Source: a virus
IMG/VR virus record: IMGVR_UViG_3300012928_000048
Span: 1 to 22,455 of that record
Strand: one strand, 5' to 3'
DNA: 22,455 bases
Position 1 is the stretch's first letter. Each line of letters begins with the position of its first letter. Made by a program: the position numbers and the translations under genes. The notes beneath the pieces were generated by a model. The model ran no database searches. It had not been told where the DNA came from and saw only the letters and a list, made by a program, of their open reading frames with translations. Positions 4,519 through 13,237 of the stretch are shown here, in pieces.

Positions 4519-4920
4519 ATGGAAGATAAGAGAGAACTAACAGAGAAACAGGCTTTATTTCTAGAGCTTCTTATGGCCCCTGAGATACGGGGAGATATAA
4601 GACGGGCAATGAAAGAAGCAGGTTATGCCGACACCACCAGTATTAATTCTGTGGTAGGGCCTCTGCAAAAAGAAATCAACGAGAAGGCATCTATGTTACT
4701 AGCCATGAACGCGCCTAAAGCCGCTTGGGGTATGGTAGATGTTTTAAATGACCCTGCAGCTATGGGAGCCAGAAACTCTATAGCGGCAGCTTCTCAGATA
4801 CTAGACCGCACTGGGTTGATCAAGAAAGAGCAAATTGAGGTAAACAATACAGGCGGTGCGATGTTTATACTTCCACCGAAGAATGACAGTGACAATCTGG
4901 CTGAACAAGACGAGGCCTAA
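4519..4920 (+). CDS. Terminase small subunit
   Basis: This 133-residue protein starts four bases after the previous stop, with AAGG (4508-4511) seven bases before the ATG. Residues 6-50 (LTEKQALFLELL, then EIRGDIRRAMKEAGYAD) form the helix-turn-helix typical of small terminases that recognise the packaging site. A central helical oligomerisation region follows (NAPKAAWGMVDVLND, RNSIAAASQILDRTGLIKKEQIEV), and a C-terminal tail ending near GGAMFILPPK would contact the large subunit. The 3' end overlaps the large terminase gene by 38 bases, which fits stoichiometric coupling. Family placement rests on motif and position. The sequence is otherwise divergent. Confidence 0.88.
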   Translation: MEDKRELTEKQALFLELLMAPEIRGDIRRAMKEAGYADTTSINSVVGPLQKEINEKASMLLAMNAPKAAWGMVDVLNDPAAMGARNSIAAASQILDRTGLIKKEQIEVNNTGGAMFILPPKNDSDNLAEQDEA

Positions 4921-6763
4921 CAAAACTGCTAAGATACCTTATGCGTATAAGGCTTCAGAGGATGATCCACTAGTACTGGTTCCAGATGAAGAGAAGGCAG
5001 TATTAGTTGAAGAGGCGTTAGACTATCTGGAGAATGGACACTCTTCCAGAAAAGCTGCAGCGTGGTTAGCCTCTAAGACAGGGGACAAGATAAGCCACCA
5101 AGGTATTATACATATTTGGCGTGACCGTAGAGGTAAAGACTCAGACAACCCCTCTAAGGTATTGGCAGAGAGAGACAAGGCTAACCGTAAGCGTAAGCCT
5201 AAGACTGCTAAAGATAAGAAGATGGCTGCAGCCAAGCGTAAGCAGACAGACGCAAAGCGTAGGCTTACTATGGCTAAGAAAAAACTAGATGAGCTTACGC
5301 CTAAAGAAGAGACTGTCACAGAAGGTTTGGACTTCTCAGTAATTAAGTCTAAACAACAAGAACAAGAGGTAGTATTTTCTCCTAATGCAGGGCCACAGAC
5401 AGAGTTCCTTGCAGCGTCAGAAAGAGAAGTACTATACGGTGGAGCCGCAGGTGGTGGTAAGAGTTACGGTCTACTTGCTGATCCTATGCGTTATTTTGAT
5501 AATCCTAATTTCAATGGGCTTATTCTTAGACGGACTAACGATGAACTTAGGGAACTAATCTTTAAATCTCAGGGTCTATATCCCAGAGCATTTAAGGGGG
5601 CCAAGTGGCAGGAAAAGAAGTCTCAGTGGACGTTTCCCAGTGGGGCTAAATTATGGCTTACATATCTAGAGCGTGACCAAGACGTACTTCGTTATCAAGG
5701 TCAGTCATTTAGTTATATAGCTGTAGATGAGCTAACCCAGTATGCCACTAGCTTTGCGTGGAACTATTTAAGATCAAGGCTTCGTACAACGGACCCTGAC
5801 TTACCTATATACATGAGGGCTACTACTAACCCCGGAGGTATAGGACATGGATGGGTGAAGAGAACCTTCATTGATCCTGCCCCTGCAAACAGAAAGTTTG
5901 TGGCAACTAACATAGAAACGGGTGAGGAGTTAGTATACCCAGAGGGACACGACAAGGAAGGGGAGCCGCTATTCTACCGTAGGTTTATACCTGCTAGTTT
6001 GCAGGACAATCCCTACCTCATGGAAAGTGGTCAGTATGAAGCTAACCTGTTGTCTCTGCCAGAGATGCAGCGTAGGCAGTTATTAGAGGGTGATTGGGGA
6101 GTAGCAGATGGGGCGGCTTTTCCAGAGTTTAGGCAAAAAGATCACGTTATTGAACCATATGATATTCCGACTGATTGGACCAGATTCAGGTCATGTGATT
6201 ATGGCTATTCTAGTTTTAGCGCAGTTCATTGGTTTGCTATTGACCCTTCATATGACACCTTAATCTGCTATAGGGAACTATATGTATCTAAACACACGGG
6301 CAGAGATTTAGCTAGAGCCGTGATGGAAGCAGAGGGTAGTGAGAAGATACAGTACGGAGTACTGGATAGCTCTTGTTGGCATCAACGAGGGCAAATTGGT
6401 CCATCTATAGCAGAGGAAATGATATCTCAGGGCTGTAGGTGGAGGCCTAGTGATAGAAGCAGCGGAGCTAGGGTGGCAGGTAAGAACAGATTACATGAAG
6501 TTCTTAAAGTAGATGAAGTTACAGGAATGGCAGGAATACAGTTTTTTAATACCTGTAGACAAGTTATAGCAGATTTGCCTATAATTCCTTCGGACCCTAA
6601 AGGTGGTGATGATATTGACGCTAGAACTTCGCAGCAAAGACACACATACGACTCAATTCGGTATGCCGTTATGAGCCGACCAAAGGCATTTTCGCCTTTT
6701 GATATGGGCAATGGCGTACCTCAACAAAGTTGGCGACCTGCCGACTCAATTTTTGGATACTAA
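4883..6763 (+). CDS. Terminase large subunit with N-terminal recombinase-like extension
   Basis: This 626-residue ATPase/nuclease pumps DNA into the head and cuts it. I chose ATG 4883 because the nine residues before it (from 4856) look non-native and relatives I recall begin MTV. Walker A is GGAAGGGKS at residues 186-194. Walker B is YIAVDE, with D282 and E283. The nuclease carboxylates are probably D439 (CDYG), D495 (LDSS) and D590 (HTYDS). Unusual is the first 150 residues: PYAYK (19-23), LVPDEEKAVLVEEALDYL and a helix-turn-helix-like part to ISHQGIIHIW, resembling the linker/DNA-binding domain of large serine recombinases, then a Lys/Arg-rich helix (about 84-140). The usual terminase core starts near residue 165. 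Confidence 0.95.
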   Translation: MTVTIWLNKTRPNKTAKIPYAYKASEDDPLVLVPDEEKAVLVEEALDYLENGHSSRKAAAWLASKTGDKISHQGIIHIWRDRRGKDSDNPSKVLAERDKANRKRKPKTAKDKKMAAAKRKQTDAKRRLTMAKKKLDELTPKEETVTEGLDFSVIKSKQQEQEVVFSPNAGPQTEFLAASEREVLYGGAAGGGKSYGLLADPMRYFDNPNFNGLILRRTNDELRELIFKSQGLYPRAFKGAKWQEKKSQWTFPSGAKLWLTYLERDQDVLRYQGQSFSYIAVDELTQYATSFAWNYLRSRLRTTDPDLPIYMRATTNPGGIGHGWVKRTFIDPAPANRKFVATNIETGEELVYPEGHDKEGEPLFYRRFIPASLQDNPYLMESGQYEANLLSLPEMQRRQLLEGDWGVADGAAFPEFRQKDHVIEPYDIPTDWTRFRSCDYGYSSFSAVHWFAIDPSYDTLICYRELYVSKHTGRDLARAVMEAEGSEKIQYGVLDSSCWHQRGQIGPSIAEEMISQGCRWRPSDRSSGARVAGKNRLHEVLKVDEVTGMAGIQFFNTCRQVIADLPIIPSDPKGGDDIDARTSQQRHTYDSIRYAVMSRPKAFSPFDMGNGVPQQSWRPADSIFGY

Positions 6764-6765
6764 AT

Positions 6766-8877
6766 ATGGCATTAATGGACAAACCTTTACCTGAAGACGC
6801 AATAGACACTAGTTTAGCTATGTCTGTAGAAGAGGATGGTAACGCAGAAGAGCAAAACATAGAGCTTTCTAACACAGTTGCCTACATAAAAAGTCAGTAT
6901 GAACGTGCAAAAGACGCTAGATTGTCTGATGAAGACCGTTGGCTAGATGCATACAGGAATTATAGAGGCGTTTATAGCTCTGAAGTACAATTTACAGAGA
7001 CTGAGAAGTCTAAGGCGTTTATTAAAGTAACTAAAACTAAGGTTTTGGCAGCATATGCCCAAGTTGTAGATGTATTGTTTGCAGGATCAAAGTTTCCTAT
7101 TGGTATTGAGGCCCGAAAGTATCCAAATAACGTAGAAGATACTGTATCTTACAATCCAAATAGACTTACTGAGAAAAAAGTTAAAGATCAGACTAATTTA
7201 GACTACAAAATTCCTTTAAATATAAGCAGACCAGACATTGCTAAAGATTTAGGAGTATACAAAGATAAACTAACTCCTATTGCAGACGAATTAGAGGTAG
7301 ATACTTCTAATATACAAGGGTCAATGGTGTATGAACCTGCAAAGGTAGCTGCACAGCGCATGGAAAAGCTGATGCATGACCAATTAGACGAGTCTGAAGC
7401 CCCAAAACACCTACGATCTGTAGCCTTTGAAACTTGTTTGTTTGGTACAGGCGTAATGAAGGGTCCTTTTGCACAATCTAAAGAATATCCAAGGTGGAGC
7501 GAAGACGGGGAGTACGATCCTATAATGGAAACTATTCCAAAAATGGAGTATGTTTCTATTTGGGATTTTTATCCAGACCCTGATGCACGAAATATGTCTG
7601 AAGCTGAGTTTACTATTCAGAGACATAGGCTTAATCGTACACAGCTAAGAAATCTTAAAAAACGCCCACATTTTCGAGATGAGTCCATAGAATTAGCTAT
7701 CAGCTACGGGGCAGACTACTACCGTAACTACTGGGAAGATGCCTTAGAGGAAGACAGTGTATCTGAACAGATGGATCGCTTTGAGGTTTTAGAATATTGG
7801 GGAGTTCTTGATAACGAACTAGCTGAAGAAGCTGACCTAGAGTTACCAGATGAATTAGCAGATCAAGATCAGGTACAAGTAAATATATGGGTATGTAATG
7901 GACAGATACTGAGACTAGTATTAAATCCGTTTACTCCTAGTCGTATTCCATATCTAGCAGTACCGTATGAGTTAAATCCTTACTCATTCTTTGGTATTGG
8001 TGTAGCTGAAAACATGACAGATACTCAATTGCTTATGAATGGCTTTATGAGAATGGCTGTAGATAATGGAGCCTTATCTGGTAACCTACTTATCGAAGTA
8101 GATGAAACTAATTTAGTACCCGGCCAAGACCTACAAGTCTATCCGGGCAAAGTCTTTAGGAGACAGGCAGGAGCACCCGGACAAGCTATCTTTGGAACTA
8201 AATTTCCGAACGTAAGCCAAGAACTTTTGATGATGTTTGATAAGTCTAGGCAGTTAGCTGATGAGGCTACTGGTATACCTAGTTACTCGCATGGTTCTGG
8301 AGCCGTAGGTGGGGTAGGCAGAACCGCCAGTGGTATGTCTATGCTCATGGGGGCTGCAGCGCAAAATATTAAAGCAGTGGTACGAAACATTGATGACTAC
8401 CTTCTAGGTCCTTTAGGCAAAAGTCTATTTGCATTCAATATGCAGTTTAACTTTGATAAAGAATTTACTGGAGACTTGGACGTAAAAGCCAGAGGCACAG
8501 AAAGCCTGATGCGAAACGAAGTCCGAAGTCAGCGTCTACTACAGTTTATGCAAATGACCGCTAATCCACAGATGGCTCCGTTTGTTAAGTATGACTTTAT
8601 TCTAAGAGAACTAGCTTCCAGTATGGACCTAGATGAAGACAAGATACTTAATGATCCACGAGAAGCCGCAATACAACAGAAGATGATGGCTGAGATACAG
8701 GCAATGATGCCTCAACAGCCACAGCCGCCTACGCCACCAGTTCCAGAAGGCGCAGGTACACCACAAGCCCCTACACCTGATACTCAAGGATTTACTGGTT
8801 CAGGTGGTGGAGCCAATGGCGGTAATGCGCCACAGCCAGATCAACCCCCACCCACAGCAAATGAGGTAATTCAATGA
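6766..8877 (+). CDS. Portal protein
   Basis: This 703-residue protein starts three bases after the terminase stop. An in-frame ATG at 6730 inside the terminase gene is unlikely. It forms the ring at the packaging vertex. Typical features are the N-terminal helical region RWLDAYRNYRG, LAAYAQVVDVLFAG, a wing domain with FGTGVMKGPF (from residue 226) and SIWDFYPDPDARN, and the crown/stem part with PYELNPYSFFGIGVAENM, ADEATGIPSYSHGSG and GRTASGMSMLMGAAAQNIK, as in portals of P22-like and other podoviruses. The C-terminal 50 residues are a Pro/Gln/Gly-rich tail, probably disordered. Size and order (terminase, portal, scaffold, coat) agree. The stop overlaps a 23-residue gene. Confidence 0.92.
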   Translation: MALMDKPLPEDAIDTSLAMSVEEDGNAEEQNIELSNTVAYIKSQYERAKDARLSDEDRWLDAYRNYRGVYSSEVQFTETEKSKAFIKVTKTKVLAAYAQVVDVLFAGSKFPIGIEARKYPNNVEDTVSYNPNRLTEKKVKDQTNLDYKIPLNISRPDIAKDLGVYKDKLTPIADELEVDTSNIQGSMVYEPAKVAAQRMEKLMHDQLDESEAPKHLRSVAFETCLFGTGVMKGPFAQSKEYPRWSEDGEYDPIMETIPKMEYVSIWDFYPDPDARNMSEAEFTIQRHRLNRTQLRNLKKRPHFRDESIELAISYGADYYRNYWEDALEEDSVSEQMDRFEVLEYWGVLDNELAEEADLELPDELADQDQVQVNIWVCNGQILRLVLNPFTPSRIPYLAVPYELNPYSFFGIGVAENMTDTQLLMNGFMRMAVDNGALSGNLLIEVDETNLVPGQDLQVYPGKVFRRQAGAPGQAIFGTKFPNVSQELLMMFDKSRQLADEATGIPSYSHGSGAVGGVGRTASGMSMLMGAAAQNIKAVVRNIDDYLLGPLGKSLFAFNMQFNFDKEFTGDLDVKARGTESLMRNEVRSQRLLQFMQMTANPQMAPFVKYDFILRELASSMDLDEDKILNDPREAAIQQKMMAEIQAMMPQQPQPPTPPVPEGAGTPQAPTPDTQGFTGSGGGANGGNAPQPDQPPPTANEVIQ

Positions 8878-8945
8878 CGTATTGCAATCCCTGTAAAACA
8901 AACACAGACTGTAAGAAGGCAGGTAAGTGCTTAAAGAAAAAGTAA
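8874..8945 (+). CDS. 23-residue four-cysteine microprotein
   Basis: This mini-gene starts in an ATGA overlap with the portal gene and ends in a TAATG overlap with the next. It encodes YCNPC, then C13 and C19 in a Lys-rich tail (CKKAGKCLKKK), giving a spacing C-x2-C-x5-C-x5-C. That is enough to hold one zinc ion. I recall near-identical short sequences in this position in other marine phage genomes, which argues against chance. Both junctions fit a translated gene. It could be a metal-binding assembly factor or a leader peptide for the next gene. Its size makes the call tentative. Confidence 0.6.
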   Translation: MTYCNPCKTNTDCKKAGKCLKKK

Positions 8946-9160
8946 TGAATAAAGATTTCTATAGGTCCCTGTTACCTTTAGTAAATGACAAGGACCACTT
9001 TGATATTTTAGTGGGGTATGCAGACCAGAGGATTGAGGTTTTGCGTACTCTTCTAGAAACGTGCAAAGACCCTAACCGCATCCTAGAAATACAAGGCTCT
9101 ATAACGGAGCTTCGTAGGATAGCTACCCTTAGACATGAAACCCTAAAAGGTGCAGAATGA
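8945..9160 (+). CDS. Small helical protein between portal and internal protein
   Basis: This 71-residue protein starts at ATG 8945 in a TAATG junction. The GTG at 8927 would add six residues and overlap the four-cysteine frame, so it is less likely. It is all-helical by appearance: FYRSLLPLVNDKDHFDILVGYADQR, then a helix IEVLRTLLETC and a final one ITELRRIATLRHETLKGAE. The QG-x-x-x-ELRR-x-ATL-x-x-E pattern recurs, from memory, in unnamed podovirus proteins located just after the portal. A role as a portal-associated assembly factor is only inferred from position. The stop overlaps the ATG of the 930-residue gene (ATGA). Confidence 0.75.
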   Translation: MNKDFYRSLLPLVNDKDHFDILVGYADQRIEVLRTLLETCKDPNRILEIQGSITELRRIATLRHETLKGAE

Positions 9161-11949
9161 AGTTTACTGACCTTCTACAGCAATCTGATACCCCCGTTCA
9201 GGATGATCCTTTTATTATAGGGGATGGAGAGGATAATACTCCAAGTTATATTAGAGATCAAACTCCTATAAAAGGTAAAAGTACTGCAAACATTATTTCT
9301 GAAGGTATAGACCAGTTTGGAAAGGCTGTTGTTGAAGACCCAGTAGGTGTAGCCAAAGCTATCGGAACAGGTATATATGAAGGTGGCAAAGAGTTTGTGC
9401 AAAACCCTGTAGAAACTACTACTGAATTTGTTAGTGGAGTAGGTCAATCTATTGCAAATGTAGGAACTAAAAGTCTAGAGGATTATTTGCCTGAAGGAGT
9501 GACTGAAGATTCTGCTACTGCAGATCAAATGACACAAGCACGACAAGAAAGACTTAGTGATTATCTTAATGCTTCTATTGTAGTACCTGCAGCAAGTGGA
9601 GTAGTAAAAATAGGTACATCTTTATCAAAGGTTCTTCCTGAACTTGAAGTAGATGCTAATGCTTTAGGATCGATGGGTGGGAATATAAAAATTAAAAAAG
9701 ATAAGGTAAATGATTCTGACCTAAATGATGAAAACTTAGATACTCTTAACGAAGAGTTAATGTCTGTAGCCGCATATCAAGCAGCTAACATGGGTAAAAA
9801 TGGTGCTCCTCCTTTAAATTCTGTAAAAGGATATAAGTTATTTAGAATAAATAGAGAAACTGGTGAGTTATTTCCTTTATATGTAGATGCTAAAACTGCC
9901 ATTCCTTTAGATACATGGGTTCCTGCAATAGCAGGAGAATTAGCAAAATCTGGTAAAGTTAAATCTGAGATAGGTGAACTTGCATATCGCCCCGGATTTC
10001 ATGCTGCACAATTACCGTGGGTAAATCATATTGGCTCTAAATTTAAAATCTCAAAAGAAACTTACGATAAATTAAAAGCTGATGGCGCAAATAATTTAAT
10101 TGTAGAAAGAGAAAATATTTCAATAACTGAAGCTGAATATAATCAGTTGAAAGCTGCAGGAGAGGCTGTTTCAAGAAAGAAAAATAAAAAGGGAGAAATA
10201 AAATACACAAAAGCAGGAGAGACTAAGTACTTTGAGCGTTTACGCGATGAAGATACTGTCTGGGCAGAAATTGAATTACCTAATGATGTAGATTGGCAAT
10301 CAGAGGCAATTGCTAACGCTTCTATAAGGAAAGATGGTTCTATTGATCCTAAAACCGCCCATATAACAGATCAAATACCTGAAGGTGGTTTTTATTATTA
10401 TAATACTAAAGCAGGTAATCCTAATCAGTGGCTGATTGGTGGTTCTATGAAAATAAATAGAATACTTGATGATGCTGAAGTAGAACAAATCAATATGGAA
10501 GCAGGTGTGCTTGGTTCAGATATGCCAAGAAAACCATATAGTGAAAGTGGCACTGTACCTGCTACTGTAGTAGAACAAACAGAAGACCTTTTAGGTAATC
10601 GTATTTCTACTAGAGTTCCTATACAAGATACTAAAAAAACAGGAAAAGTTATTCTTCCTGAAACCTATAATAGAGACTTAGTAATTGATACTGATGTTAT
10701 GAGAGAGGCAGGTACTTTAGATAAAAACATAGATTTTCTTGCTGCCCGTAGAGATGGCTCCGCTGAGTATGATGGAGTAGATGCAGGTAGGTATTTTCCT
10801 GCATTTAAAGGCCTTGAAAACTTAGACCCTGAAGCAAGGCTCGAATATGTAAATGCTATGCAACAAAAAAATCTAGAATTTATTTTAGATAGATTGCCCA
10901 AACAATTTCAAGATAGAACTAAAGTTTGGTATGAGGGGGCCAATAGAATAGCAGGTGAATTAGCTGATAAGTATGGTGTGCCTCAATCTGCTATGTCGGC
11001 AACTATAGCTGCTTTATCTCCTCAGATGGATTGGTTTAGTAATGTATCTTTGGCAGAACGATTAGTAGATGTAGTTGTAAATAAAAGAAACATGGTTTTT
11101 ACTCCAGAAATGGAAGCGGCAGCTAAAAAATATCCTGTGTTTTTAAAAGATAAAAATAGACCTATTTTTGAAAGTATAAAAGGTAAGACATACGCAGAAT
11201 TAGAAACAGATATGCAAAAGGCTATGTGGATAAGGGCTTACGATCAAGCGTATAATCCTAGAACTCATAGATCACTTACGCCTGAAGGAGAAGTTGGAGA
11301 TATTATTCTTAATACAGATGGAAAACCAAAAGCTGTTTCATGGGGAAATTTTGGAGAAATAGCTAAAGCAGTAAAAGCAGTAGAAAGTAATGGAGATTTA
11401 AATATAATTTCTGATGCTTTAGGAGAACAACATAAAGTTAGAAATTTTTACAATAATATAGAAGTACCTTTTTCTGATTTTGGGGATGTAACTATAGACA
11501 CTCATGCTATTGCTGCAGGGTATATGAAACCTTTAGGTGGCTCTGATCCACTAGTTTCTCAAGGTCTAGGAACTGCAGGGTCTTCATCAAAAGGTTATGG
11601 TGCAAAAGGCATCTATGGAGTTACGGCTGATGTTTATAGAAATGTTGCAGACGATAGAGGATTACGTCCTAGAGAAACTCAATCTATTGTATGGGAAGCT
11701 ATAAGAACTTTATTTGATAAAGATAAGAAGAATTTACCTAATAAACAAAAGGTAAATCAAATATGGAATGCTTATGATAGAGGTGATCTTACTCAGGAAC
11801 AGGCACTTGGTCTTATAGAAGAGACATTTGGGAGCTTTCCTCAAAGAGTAATAGACCCTAACGAAAAACGCACCATAAAAGGTGGTGCTAGTACTATGTT
11901 TAACAAAGGCGGTTTAGTAACAGGCCTAATGTCACCAGAGGAAATGTAA
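9157..11949 (+). CDS. Large multidomain virion-associated protein (polyvalent-type) with glycosylase-like C-terminal half
   Basis: This protein of 930 residues starts in an ATGA overlap. Residues 1-190 are amphipathic and alanine-rich (EDPVGVAKAIGTGIYEG, FVSGVGQSIANVGTK) like internal virion proteins. Residues 225-437 hold a module I associate with phage 'polyvalent' proteins: GYKLFRINRETGELFPLYVDA, YRPGFHAAQLPWVNHIG (277-293), VWAEIELPNDVDW (from 368), and NQWLIGGSMKINRIL (423-437). Residues 575-880 form a second module: WYEGANRIAGELADKYG, SATIAALSPQMDWFSNVSLAERL (from 614), HKVRNFYNNI (from 759), VTIDTHA (778-784) and LRPRETQSIVWEAIR. This is close to an unnamed phage family (possibly DUF7178) and has landmarks resembling HhH-GPD DNA glycosylases. 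The tail ends MFNKGGLVTGLM. Codons look more AT-rich than in neighbours. Function is inferred. Confidence 0.82.
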   Translation: MKFTDLLQQSDTPVQDDPFIIGDGEDNTPSYIRDQTPIKGKSTANIISEGIDQFGKAVVEDPVGVAKAIGTGIYEGGKEFVQNPVETTTEFVSGVGQSIANVGTKSLEDYLPEGVTEDSATADQMTQARQERLSDYLNASIVVPAASGVVKIGTSLSKVLPELEVDANALGSMGGNIKIKKDKVNDSDLNDENLDTLNEELMSVAAYQAANMGKNGAPPLNSVKGYKLFRINRETGELFPLYVDAKTAIPLDTWVPAIAGELAKSGKVKSEIGELAYRPGFHAAQLPWVNHIGSKFKISKETYDKLKADGANNLIVERENISITEAEYNQLKAAGEAVSRKKNKKGEIKYTKAGETKYFERLRDEDTVWAEIELPNDVDWQSEAIANASIRKDGSIDPKTAHITDQIPEGGFYYYNTKAGNPNQWLIGGSMKINRILDDAEVEQINMEAGVLGSDMPRKPYSESGTVPATVVEQTEDLLGNRISTRVPIQDTKKTGKVILPETYNRDLVIDTDVMREAGTLDKNIDFLAARRDGSAEYDGVDAGRYFPAFKGLENLDPEARLEYVNAMQQKNLEFILDRLPKQFQDRTKVWYEGANRIAGELADKYGVPQSAMSATIAALSPQMDWFSNVSLAERLVDVVVNKRNMVFTPEMEAAAKKYPVFLKDKNRPIFESIKGKTYAELETDMQKAMWIRAYDQAYNPRTHRSLTPEGEVGDIILNTDGKPKAVSWGNFGEIAKAVKAVESNGDLNIISDALGEQHKVRNFYNNIEVPFSDFGDVTIDTHAIAAGYMKPLGGSDPLVSQGLGTAGSSSKGYGAKGIYGVTADVYRNVADDRGLRPRETQSIVWEAIRTLFDKDKKNLPNKQKVNQIWNAYDRGDLTQEQALGLIEETFGSFPQRVIDPNEKRTIKGGASTMFNKGGLVTGLMSPEEM

Positions 11950-13196
11950 TGGAACAAATGAAACCAAGACTAAGACCAGAGCAAGAAATAGATGTATCTC
12001 CTAGAGCAGAGGCAGGAGATCAATTCTTTGTACAACAGGCTGAGAGAGACAGAGAGTTACTAGAACAGTATCCATTGAAACCAATGCCAAGGCCAGAGCC
12101 AGAAGAGCGCCCAATGAGGCGAATGTTTAGTGACCCAGAGCCAAGTGTTCGTGAGTATATGCGTGAAGAGCAACAAACTGATGTGGTATCAGAAGAATAT
12201 ATGGTTGATGGACGTCCTGTACAACTTCCTGTTCTTGTATTTAAGGATGGTGGAAAAATTGCCTTCCAAAAAGCTTTGGACAATATAGTTGAAGCAGGAA
12301 ACGCAGGAGCAACTAATGTATATGGTATGTCTGGAGATAACAGTATGCCTTCTCTAGAGGATTTGTCTGATAGAGTAACAGATTTTATTAGACAGAATAA
12401 TCCTACCAGACAAGAGTTTGAAACTTTTTGGTATAACCCACAAGTGTTCGATGGAGGGTTTATAACAAAAGCAGATGGTATGAAAGGTCGATCAGAAGAA
12501 GATAAAGAAATTGCAGATGAGGTAGAACAAGTAGATGTTTCTGAAGCAGACAGAGATGAAGATGGATTTGTGTCTCCTTCAGAGCGTGAAATACAACTAG
12601 CTCTGCAAAAGAATGAATTAGTTGACGAGGAAGAGCTAGAGAAAATGAAGCCAGTAGAGGCTTATCATGGTGGTATGATGAGTTCTTGTGATGGTGGTCC
12701 TGATTGCACTTGCGGAATGGATGATCCAATGGTATCTGGATATGATGAAGTATCTGGTAACCCCATTCCAATTGGCTCCTCTGCAGAAAACGTGCGTGAT
12801 GATATTCCTGCTAATCTTAGCGAGGATGAATATGTACTTCCTGCCCATGTAGTGAAGTGGCATGGATTGAGACATATTATGGATTTGCAGAATGAAGCAG
12901 AAATGGGACTCATGGCTATGGAAATGAGTGGGCTTATCCATGAAGTATACGAAGAAGAACCCGATAGCGAAGGCGCTGATGACACCGAAGTTCAAGCCTC
13001 AGACGATACCAAACAAGAAGAGGCCGAAACGGAAGGAGAAACATCCGAAGAAATTCCATCCGAAATGATGGATGTAGAGGTCGCAGCCGTAGAGGTTGAT
13101 GACCATTTAGATGACGAGGAAGATGAAACACTCTATCCAATGTCGCAACCACTCCCTGCAATTATGAAGAAACAAAAAATAGTTTTTGCAGTTTAA
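11949..13196 (+). CDS. Acidic structural protein with EF-hand-like loop
   Basis: This 415-residue protein starts in a TAATG junction, with AGAGGA six bases before. It is rich in Pro, Glu, Asp and Met. Residues 201-212 (DRDEDGFVSPSE) fit a canonical EF-hand calcium loop. C247, C253 and C255 sit in a small Cys-rich knot. The best conserved block is residues 276-330 (ENVRDDIPANLSEDEYVLPAHVVKWHGL, then NEAEMGLMAMEMSGLI), which I recall from unnamed structural proteins of marine podoviruses encoded beside scaffold and coat. The C-terminal 80 residues are strongly acidic. A role as an internal or scaffold-associated head protein is inferred from position and composition. Confidence 0.8.
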   Translation: MEQMKPRLRPEQEIDVSPRAEAGDQFFVQQAERDRELLEQYPLKPMPRPEPEERPMRRMFSDPEPSVREYMREEQQTDVVSEEYMVDGRPVQLPVLVFKDGGKIAFQKALDNIVEAGNAGATNVYGMSGDNSMPSLEDLSDRVTDFIRQNNPTRQEFETFWYNPQVFDGGFITKADGMKGRSEEDKEIADEVEQVDVSEADRDEDGFVSPSEREIQLALQKNELVDEEELEKMKPVEAYHGGMMSSCDGGPDCTCGMDDPMVSGYDEVSGNPIPIGSSAENVRDDIPANLSEDEYVLPAHVVKWHGLRHIMDLQNEAEMGLMAMEMSGLIHEVYEEEPDSEGADDTEVQASDDTKQEEAETEGETSEEIPSEMMDVEVAAVEVDDHLDDEEDETLYPMSQPLPAIMKKQKIVFAV

Positions 13197-13237
13197 CAAA
13201 ATGGATACCCGATTAGTCGGACCCATAAGGAGCAATT

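Noticed and set aside
4856-4882. Earlier start for the large terminase
   Set aside because: The nine extra residues read out of character and overlap the small terminase further. ATG 4883 matches how relatives begin as far as I recall.
6730-6765. Earlier start for the portal protein inside the terminase gene
   Set aside because: ATG 6766 directly follows the terminase stop, and the extra twelve residues are a by-product of the terminase 3' end.
12020-13161. Several minus-strand open frames of 75-119 codons opposite the acidic structural protein
   Set aside because: They are shadows of the Glu/Asp/Pro-rich coding strand, mutually overlapping, and have no ribosome binding sites.
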